A DNA stretch of 12,271 nucleotides from CBDUXZ01 sp965371325 [NCBI: uncultured bacterium] (GTDB lineage: Bacteria > JAUYMQ01): contig CBDUXZ010000020.1 of assembly GCA_965371325.1 (NCBI GenBank), positions 1 to 12,271 on the forward strand, in the 5' to 3' direction. The translations under genes and the position numbers were made by a program. Below the pieces are notes generated by a model. It saw only the letters and a list, made by a program, of their open reading frames with translations. It had not been told where the DNA came from and made no database searches. Below are positions 7,609 through 12,271 of this stretch, one piece after another (positions within the stretch are counted from its first letter, which is position 1; every line of letters starts with the position of its first letter).

Positions 7609-7637
7609 AGTATAGCACCGGGGGAGTGGCGTTCCAT
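7609..7637 (-). promoter_or_regulatory. Sigma70-like extended -10 promoter for the left operon
   Basis: On the minus strand there is TGC-TATACT (-10 at 7609-7614, extension at 7615-7617). The -35 position 17 bp upstream reads ATGGAA (7632-7637), a weak match, so the extended -10 would carry most of the strength. Transcription would begin near 7602, about 70 nt before the arsenate reductase ATG. No other promoter was found for the seven genes downstream. Confidence 0.55.
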
Positions 7638-7698
7638 CAGGGAAGAAACGCCACCGCGCGATGCGCGCCTTTCTTGACGCTCCAAATCCCCGGTGCTA
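7613..7698. repeat. 11-bp inverted repeat around two divergent -10 elements
   Basis: TAGCACCGGGG at 7613-7623 is the exact reverse complement of CCCCGGTGCTA at 7688-7698, with 64 bp between the arms. Each arm contains the TGCTA part of one of the two divergent extended -10 elements. The arms could be operator half-sites or simply two similar promoters facing apart. Confidence 0.6.
7626..7654. repeat. 8-bp inverted repeat, candidate operator
   Basis: GTGGCGTT (7626-7633) and AACGCCAC (7647-7654) are perfect inverted arms separated by 13 bp. The left arm overlaps the presumed -35 of the minus-strand promoter, and the whole lies just upstream of the plus-strand -35. A dimeric regulator bound here could control both arms. 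It is too far from any gene end to be a terminator. Confidence 0.4.
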
Positions 7699-7702
7699 CG
7701 GT
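7674..7702 (+). promoter_or_regulatory. Sigma70-like promoter for the right-arm glycosyltransferases
   Basis: TTGACG (7674-7679), a 17-bp spacer, then TACGGT (7697-7702) preceded by TGC as an extended -10. Transcription would start near 7709 and leave a leader of about 54 nt before the ATG at 7763. The -35 is close to consensus, the -10 only fair. Confidence 0.6.
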
Positions 7703-7762
7703 CCGCGGTAACGCGCTCCGCGTCGATGACACATTGCCAAAAACCATGGTGCCTACACGAAT

Positions 7763-8968
7763 ATGCGTATTGCATTCCTGGAGACGACGCTCGAGGAGGG
7801 GAAGGGAATCCCGAACCGGGCGGTGGCGCTCGCGGGGGGACTCGCTTCCCGGGGTCACCATGTAACGCTCCTGTCTTTCCGCACCGACCGGCCGGATATT
7901 CCGAGCGACGTTCGTGTCTGCCGGTTCCCGGCCCTCGGACTGGTTCCTCTCCCCTTTCGTCTCGCCAATGCAACCAATCCTGTCGCGAAGAGGACCGCCA
8001 ATTTCTTCATACAGCGCGTGCTTGACGCCATCGCTCCCGACGTCGTTTGCGTCGATTACACGCCCCTCGACTGGTTTCCGCTGTATGGGCGCGGCGCGCG
8101 AAGCTACAAGGTGGCCTACACCTACCACGGCATCGCCAATCCGAAGTACTACGAGGGGGCGGCGCGCGAAGCACGCATCGCCACCCGCGCCACGATCCAT
8201 CGAAACGTCCGCGACGCCGACCTCGTGCACAGCGTGAGCCGTTTCTGCGCCGGCGAGCTCGAAGCGGAGGGCATCGCCTCGGAGGTGCTGCCGAACGGCG
8301 TCGACACGGCCGCCTTCGATCCGGGCCGCCGCATCCCCGCGATGAAGAGCGGCGCGCCGCTCCTCCTCTATATAGGCCGTTACACGGAGCACAAGGGCGT
8401 GCTCGCGCTCCTTCGCGCCTTTGCGGCCGCGCGCCGGACAATTCCGGAAGCCACGTTGCTCCTCTTCGCACGTCACGAAAGCCCAGCCTACGTGAAGCGC
8501 CTGGAGGCCTTCATCACGGAGGGGGGCATGGCGCAGAGTGCTTTTCTTTTCAAGGACGTCTACGGCGATCTTCTTCCCGCGCTCTATGCCACCGCCGACC
8601 TGTTCGTGTCAGGCGCTCTCGACGAAACTTTCGGCATGACCTTCCTCGAGGCTGCCGCCTGCGGCACTCCCGCAGTGGCCTACGACTCCCAGAGCATTCC
8701 AGAGGTCGTGCTGCACGGAGAGACCGGCCTCCTGGCGCCCGCGGGGAATATCGATGCCCTCGCGGCGTGCATGGTCGAGGCGCTTCGAGACGCGCATCGT
8801 CTGAGATCGATGGGGGAGGCCGCGCGCAAGAACGCGCTCACTTTCAGTTGGGATACCCTGGCCGCCCGGCTCGAGGAAAGCCTCCTTTCCGTCCTCGCTT
8901 CTTCGCCAACGGCCCGGGCGGGGGGGCGGGACCATCGAGCTCCCCCCAGCGAGGCAGCGCCGCCATGA
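7763..8968 (+). CDS. GT4-type glycosyltransferase
   Basis: A 401-residue GT-B glycosyltransferase, cytoplasmic by composition. The N-terminus MRIAFLETTLEEGKGIPNRA is the family's nucleotide-fold strand and loop. YHGI (121-124) carries the conserved histidine region, and PNGVDTAAFDP (177-187) is the linker typical of GT4. LYIGRYTEHKGVLALL (202-217) and the EX7E pair E288/E296 in DETFGMTFLEA complete the donor site, followed by SIPEVVLHGETGLL. The last 25 residues are low-complexity and Pro/Ala-rich. An in-frame stop at 7727-7729 and no better start support the ATG at 7763, although the ribosome-binding site is poor. It is the first gene of the right arm and overlaps the next by ATGA. Sugar specificity is unknown. 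Confidence 0.88.
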   Translation: MRIAFLETTLEEGKGIPNRAVALAGGLASRGHHVTLLSFRTDRPDIPSDVRVCRFPALGLVPLPFRLANATNPVAKRTANFFIQRVLDAIAPDVVCVDYTPLDWFPLYGRGARSYKVAYTYHGIANPKYYEGAAREARIATRATIHRNVRDADLVHSVSRFCAGELEAEGIASEVLPNGVDTAAFDPGRRIPAMKSGAPLLLYIGRYTEHKGVLALLRAFAAARRTIPEATLLLFARHESPAYVKRLEAFITEGGMAQSAFLFKDVYGDLLPALYATADLFVSGALDETFGMTFLEAAACGTPAVAYDSQSIPEVVLHGETGLLAPAGNIDALAACMVEALRDAHRLRSMGEAARKNALTFSWDTLAARLEESLLSVLASSPTARAGGRDHRAPPSEAAPP

Positions 8969-10074
8969 AAATCGGCGTCATTGCCGCGCACGTACCGCCC
9001 GATCCCGGCGGACTGGGCGAGACCGTCTGGTCGAAGCACCGATGGCTCCTCGGCCGGGGCGTCGACGCGCGCATTGTCACCTATTCGGCCCGGGCTTCCC
9101 GGCAAGGCGCCGACCCGGCGCTCTTCGGCCCGGAAATCACGCGCTACGAGCCCGTGGCGCGTGTGGGCGGAAGTTTCGCGCAAAAGTTTCGCGACACCCG
9201 CGCAATGGGACACATCCTTCACGACGCACTCTCCGCGTGCGATCTGATCGAGATCCAGGGCTGGAGTCTCTGGGCCACGGCCCTCTCGCTCTCCCCGGGG
9301 CGGCTCGGCCGCTTGCCATGGCTGCTTGTCTTCCGCGGCACCGATGGCTGGGAGTACCGGCCGCGCCCGATTCTCGACTTCAAGCGCCGGGTGAGCCGCC
9401 GCGCTCATACCCTCGCCAACAGCCGCGGTCTTGCCGGGCATCTCTCGCGCCTCGGGCTTCGCGTCGACGGCCACATCTGGAGCGAGGTCGACCCGGCGGT
9501 TTTCGAAATGCCTCTGGAAACACCCGAGCCGGGCCTCATCGTATCAGTGAAGGGGCTCTACCCCGCCGGTGATCCCGAGACGCTCATTCGCGCACTCGGG
9601 ATTCTCAGGAAGCGCGGCGTCCCCTTCCGCTACGTTCACGTCGGCATGGGGCCGCTGCGCGAACCGATGAGGAGACTTTGCGCCGACCTTTCCATCGAAA
9701 AAGAAGTGCAGTTCATCGATCAGGTGCCGCACGACAAGGTGCCGGAGCATTTGCGTCGCGCCGCGGTGAAGGTGCTGTCGAGCCGTATCGAATCGTCTCC
9801 CCACGTGATTGGAGAGGCAATGATGATGGGGAGGATGATCGTGGCGACGGCAACCACCGGCGCGTCGGAGCTCATTCGCGACGGGGAGACGGGGCTTCTC
9901 GCACGCGTGGGGGATCCGCAGGATCTTGCCGGCAAGATCGCGCAGGCGCTCTCGGACCCCGAAAGATCGCGTGAGACGGGGGCGCGGGCGCGCGAGTGGG
10001 CGCTCGCGAACCTTCGGGTGGACGTCGTCTTCCAGAAATACATGGATCTCTACAAGCGCCTGATCGAAGCCTGA
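8965..10074 (+). CDS. GT4-type glycosyltransferase
   Basis: A 369-residue GT-B glycosyltransferase. It opens MKIGVIAAHVPPDPGGLGET with the expected glycine loop. FRGTDGWEY (123-131) lies in the acceptor domain, and SVKGLYPAGDPETLIRAL (194-211) replaces the more usual GRL..KG strand. ESSPHVIGEAM carries the EX7E pair E276/E284, followed by ATTGASELIRDGETGLLARVGD. The start is the ATG of an ATGA overlap with the previous gene, with GAGG about 10 nt upstream; the open frame extends further 5' only as a shadow of that gene. The protein is shorter than its neighbours but both domains are present. It probably acts next to the preceding enzyme in assembling one glycan. Confidence 0.87.
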   Translation: MKIGVIAAHVPPDPGGLGETVWSKHRWLLGRGVDARIVTYSARASRQGADPALFGPEITRYEPVARVGGSFAQKFRDTRAMGHILHDALSACDLIEIQGWSLWATALSLSPGRLGRLPWLLVFRGTDGWEYRPRPILDFKRRVSRRAHTLANSRGLAGHLSRLGLRVDGHIWSEVDPAVFEMPLETPEPGLIVSVKGLYPAGDPETLIRALGILRKRGVPFRYVHVGMGPLREPMRRLCADLSIEKEVQFIDQVPHDKVPEHLRRAAVKVLSSRIESSPHVIGEAMMMGRMIVATATTGASELIRDGETGLLARVGDPQDLAGKIAQALSDPERSRETGARAREWALANLRVDVVFQKYMDLYKRLIEA

Positions 10075-10084
10075 CGGCTCACCG

Positions 10085-10112
10085 TTGACGCTCCCCCCCC
10101 GCAACCTATAAT
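10085..10112 (+). promoter_or_regulatory. Strong sigma70 promoter before the phosphodiesterase
   Basis: TTGACG (10085-10090), 16-bp spacer, TATAAT (10107-10112), in the 59-bp gap between the two genes. The -10 is a perfect consensus and the -35 differs at one base. Transcription would start near 10119, about 15 nt before the ATG, with the GGGGAG ribosome-binding site (10124-10129) inside that short leader. Confidence 0.75.
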
Positions 10113-10133
10113 GAGCCCGCTTCGGGGAGAATA

Positions 10134-11795
10134 ATGTCGGACAAGGGCGCCGGAGACGGCACGAAAACGCTTATCATCGGAATCGACGGCGGCACGTGGG
10201 CGCTTCTGGATCACTACGTCGCCGCCGGACACATGCCCGCAATGCAGCGAATCATGGAAGCAGGCGTTCGCGGGCCACTCCAGTCCACCGTCCCCCCCCT
10301 GACCTCCGCCGCCTGGACCAGCTTTCAGACCGGAAAATCGCCGGGAATGCACGGCGTCCTTGGCTTCTCGCTCCCCTCGGTGACCCGCGCCTTCGTCAAT
10401 TCGACCAGCATTCAGGGGAAGACCCTCTGGCAGCACCTATCGGACTTCGGGCTTACGGTCGGTGTCGTGAACTGCCCTGTCACCTACCCCCCCTACCCGG
10501 TCAACGGCTTCATGATCACGGGCCTTCTCACACCGCCGGGGAGTCCTAACTTCACCTACCCGCCCGAGCTCTCCGGCACCCTCGCGGGGTACCGCATCGA
10601 CGTTCGTATTCAGAACAATCCCTACGGTTTCCTGAGGGCCGATCAGAAGGTCGACGCCGAGGCGTTCTGGCGCGATCTGCACGAGGTCACCGCCCGCCGA
10701 ACGGAAACGTCGCTCCGGCTTCTGCGTGAGCGCCGCCCGGACGTTTTCATGGCCGCCTACACGGGGATGGATCGTATCTCGCACCTCTACTGGACCACGA
10801 TCGATCCCAAGTCGCCCGGTTTTGACGAAGGACATCCGCATGTGCGGGAAACCGTCAGGTACCTGGGTTCACTCGACAGCGCCATCGGGTCGTTTCTTGA
10901 AGCCGCCCCGGGCGCACACGTGTTCTTCGTCTCCGATCACGGGTTCCGCGCGCACCCGACGTTGAAGTTCCACATGAACGTTTTCCTGAGGGAAGCGGGA
11001 TTGCTTTCCACCACTTCCGAGAAGAGCGTCGCGGCGTCACAGAGCATGCTCAAGCATCTCGTTCCCGAGCCGGTGGCGCGGCGGCTGAAGACACTGCTGA
11101 AGCGCATCGCGCCGGAGCGGGCGCAGCAGCTGAAGGCCGCCATCGCAACGCCCATCGACTGGAAGCGCACGCAGGCCTTCGGCGTGCAGATGTACGCGCC
11201 CTTCGGCGGCATTCGTGTGAGCCTCGAGGGAAGAGAGCCGAACGGCATCGTCGCGCCCGGAACAGCCTACGAGGCGTTGCGTGACAAGCTCATCGCGGCG
11301 CTAAAACCCCTCCTCTACGACGGTGATCGGCCGGTCATCCGCAACGCGTGGCGGCGGGAGAAGGTCTTCGGAAGCGGCGTCGTCGAGCAAGTGCCGGACG
11401 TCGTCTTTGAAGTGCATGAGGAGCTGATCCCTTCGAACTACTTCTTCGATCGGCAGGAAGTCGTTACGTCGCTGACGGTGGGGAACCTGACGGGCATCCA
11501 CGCAATGGAGGGGCTTTTTCTCGCCTGGGGGCCCGGCGTTAGAAAGGGGGAGCGCTTCGAGGGGGCGGCGATCACCGATCTGGCGCCCACGATCCTTTAT
11601 GCGCTTGGCAAACCGGTCCCGAGCGACATGGACGGAAAGGTTCTACTCGGCGCGTTTACGGACGCTTTCACAGCCTCGCGCCGCATCGAGCGCGTCGACG
11701 TGGAGGGCGCGCCCTCCCGGGACGCATACGCGTATTCCGAGGAGGAGCAGAAGGTAATCGAGGAGCGGCTCCAGGCCTTGGGCTACTTCGACTGA
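10134..11795 (+). CDS. Alkaline-phosphatase-superfamily phosphodiesterase
   Basis: A 553-residue protein of the type I phosphodiesterase/nucleotide pyrophosphatase group, which hydrolyses or transfers phosphoesters with two metal ions. The metal and catalytic landmarks are in order: IIGIDGGTW (D18), PLTSAAW with probable nucleophile T57, MDRISHLYW (D213, H217), FFVSDHGF (D268, H269) and GIHAMEG (H456). The C-terminus EEQKVIEERLQALGYFD is a tail I recognise from many environmental members of this family. There is no signal peptide or membrane segment, so it is predicted cytoplasmic. Residues 300-350 form a charged helical insert. It has its own strong promoter after the glycosyltransferases, which suggests expression independent of the right arm. 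Possible substrates are nucleotide sugars, phosphoglycerol-type donors or a polyprenyl-linked intermediate; sequence alone does not decide. Confidence 0.85.
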   Translation: MSDKGAGDGTKTLIIGIDGGTWALLDHYVAAGHMPAMQRIMEAGVRGPLQSTVPPLTSAAWTSFQTGKSPGMHGVLGFSLPSVTRAFVNSTSIQGKTLWQHLSDFGLTVGVVNCPVTYPPYPVNGFMITGLLTPPGSPNFTYPPELSGTLAGYRIDVRIQNNPYGFLRADQKVDAEAFWRDLHEVTARRTETSLRLLRERRPDVFMAAYTGMDRISHLYWTTIDPKSPGFDEGHPHVRETVRYLGSLDSAIGSFLEAAPGAHVFFVSDHGFRAHPTLKFHMNVFLREAGLLSTTSEKSVAASQSMLKHLVPEPVARRLKTLLKRIAPERAQQLKAAIATPIDWKRTQAFGVQMYAPFGGIRVSLEGREPNGIVAPGTAYEALRDKLIAALKPLLYDGDRPVIRNAWRREKVFGSGVVEQVPDVVFEVHEELIPSNYFFDRQEVVTSLTVGNLTGIHAMEGLFLAWGPGVRKGERFEGAAITDLAPTILYALGKPVPSDMDGKVLLGAFTDAFTASRRIERVDVEGAPSRDAYAYSEEEQKVIEERLQALGYFD

Positions 11796-11810
11796 CCTCG
11801 ACTCGCGCAG

Positions 11811-11845
11811 GTCATTGCGAGGAAAGTGGCGACGGGGCATTCCCC
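11811..11845 (+). repeat. Degenerate TCATTGCGAGG-type intergenic repeat
   Basis: GTCATTGCGAGGAAAGTGG, then CGACGGGGCATTCCCCC, resembles the palindromic repeat (GTCATTGCGAGG...GCGACG..GCAATC) that I recall scattered between genes of many environmental bacteria. The right arm is decayed here (GCATTC instead of GCAATC). It sits in the convergent gap just after the phosphodiesterase stop. Only one copy is in the window, so the repeat call rests on memory of the motif. Confidence 0.4.
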
Positions 11846-11862
11846 CGACTGGAACGAATCGC

Positions 11863-11893
11863 AAAAAAGCCCGCGCAGAACCACGCGGGCTTT
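11863..11893. terminator. Bidirectional intrinsic terminator between convergent genes
   Basis: The arms AAAGCCCGCG (11866-11875) and CGCGGGCTTT (11884-11893) form a perfect 10-bp stem with an 8-nt loop. On the minus strand the stem is followed by a run of six T residues, so it should stop the V4R-like gene efficiently. On the plus strand the T tract is interrupted (TTTCGACTTT), so it may stop the phosphodiesterase transcript less well. Confidence 0.85.
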
Positions 11894-11912
11894 CGACTTT
11901 CGGGGGACCTGT

Positions 11913-12271
11913 TCACGAAGTGGTTTCGGCCTGGGGGTCGGTCCAGTGGCATGTGAACTCGCAGAAGTCGTCGCCCCGTGTTCGGCATTTCGACTCATCG
12001 ACCCGCACGTTCTCCCCTCCCCAAATGCCCATCGCCTCCTCAATCCAGCCCAGCATCCCCATGCAAATCGCCCGGTGGGGGGTCCCAAAATCGATGATGC
12101 GTGAAACGGCGCTCTCAGGCCCGACAAGCTCGGCCTCGATCCTCCCCGTGTCATAGTACTGCTGCCAGAGGAGGGGACCCATCTTCAGAACGAATGCGGG
12201 ATCGTGCTCCTTCGCGAAGCTCTGCTGGACGCCTCCCGCGAGCGCCATCCGCGCCGTGTGGGCGCCCATCT
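11913..12271 (-). CDS. V4R / heme-NO-binding-like sensor protein, C-terminal part
   Basis: About 119 codons of a gene that enters from the right edge; its start is outside or at the edge (an ATG at 12267-12269 may be internal). The fragment contains YYDTGRIEAELVGPESAV and HRAICMGMLGWIEEAMGIWG, then ESKCRTRGDDFCEFTCHW, where C95, C103 and the GDxxCEF pattern match the C-terminal motif of the V4R/heme-NO-binding fold and related sensory domains. Such domains bind small hydrophobic ligands or metal and often regulate transcription or signalling. The gene is convergent to the phosphodiesterase and has its own terminator, so it is probably not part of the polysaccharide pathway. The remaining domains are not visible. 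Confidence 0.6.
   Translation of the reverse strand, partial: MGAHTARMALAGGVQQSFAKEHDPAFVLKMGPLLWQQYYDTGRIEAELVGPESAVSRIIDFGTPHRAICMGMLGWIEEAMGIWGGENVRVDESKCRTRGDDFCEFTCHWTDPQAETTS

Noticed and set aside
7726-7762. A short leader peptide starting at ATG 7726 before the right-arm glycosyltransferase.
   Set aside because: The frame runs on into the glycosyltransferase gene out of frame, has no ribosome-binding site and no attenuator hairpin follows it.
8047-10074. A 675-codon open frame on the plus strand.
   Set aside because: Codons before 8965 are an Arg-rich shadow of the glycosyltransferase at 7763-8968; the ATG at 8965 gives the normal GT4 N-terminus.
1-12271. CRISPR arrays, tRNA or rRNA genes, insertion sequences, toxin-antitoxin pairs.
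   Set aside because: No regularly spaced repeats, tRNA-like cloverleaf, transposase motif or small gene pair was seen on either strand.

Overview
The window is about 12.3 kb of GC-rich, gene-dense bacterial DNA. Almost all of it is a cell-surface polysaccharide (or other surface glycoconjugate) locus with two divergent arms. The Wzx-like flippase and sigma70-type promoters fit a Gram-negative-type bacterium. The GC content, a C-terminal ALGYFD-type phosphodiesterase, a V4R-like sensor fragment and a degenerate TCATTGCGAG-type repeat are compatible with a deltaproteobacterial or related environmental lineage. There is no taxonomic marker in the window, so this placement is only a suggestion.

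Left arm (minus strand, transcribed from about 7600 down past position 1): a Trx-type arsenate reductase/LMW phosphatase (7084-7533), a GT4 glycosyltransferase (5835-7040), a zinc-ribbon methyltransferase (4891-5838), an APH-like kinase (3839-4870), a radical SAM/SPASM enzyme (2806-3873), a second GT4 with an extra cysteine cluster (1522-2802), a Wzx-like flippase (98-1465) and the first 33 codons of another gene (1-101). Gaps are -35 to +56 bp and two junctions are 4-base start/stop overlaps, so this reads as one operon. The only convincing promoter seen for it lies in front of the arsenate reductase gene.

Control region (7534-7762): it carries two divergent sigma70-like promoters with extended -10 elements. 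The two -10 elements sit inside the arms of a perfect 11-bp inverted repeat, with a second 8-bp inverted repeat between them. This suggests coordinated control of the two arms.

Right arm (plus strand): two GT4 glycosyltransferases joined by an ATGA overlap (7763-8968, 8965-10074), then a strong separate promoter (10085-10112) and an alkaline-phosphatase-superfamily phosphodiesterase (10134-11795). A hairpin terminator that can work in both directions (11863-11893) separates it from a convergent V4R/heme-NO-binding-like gene running off the right edge. That last gene is probably unrelated to the sugar locus.

Working model (inference): the four glycosyltransferases build a lipid-linked oligosaccharide, the methyltransferase, kinase and radical SAM enzymes decorate it or its precursors, and the flippase exports it. 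No initiating sugar-phosphate transferase, polymerase or ligase is present in this window. The kinase/methyltransferase/radical-SAM trio headed by an arsenate-reductase-like phosphatase is the part most worth following up.
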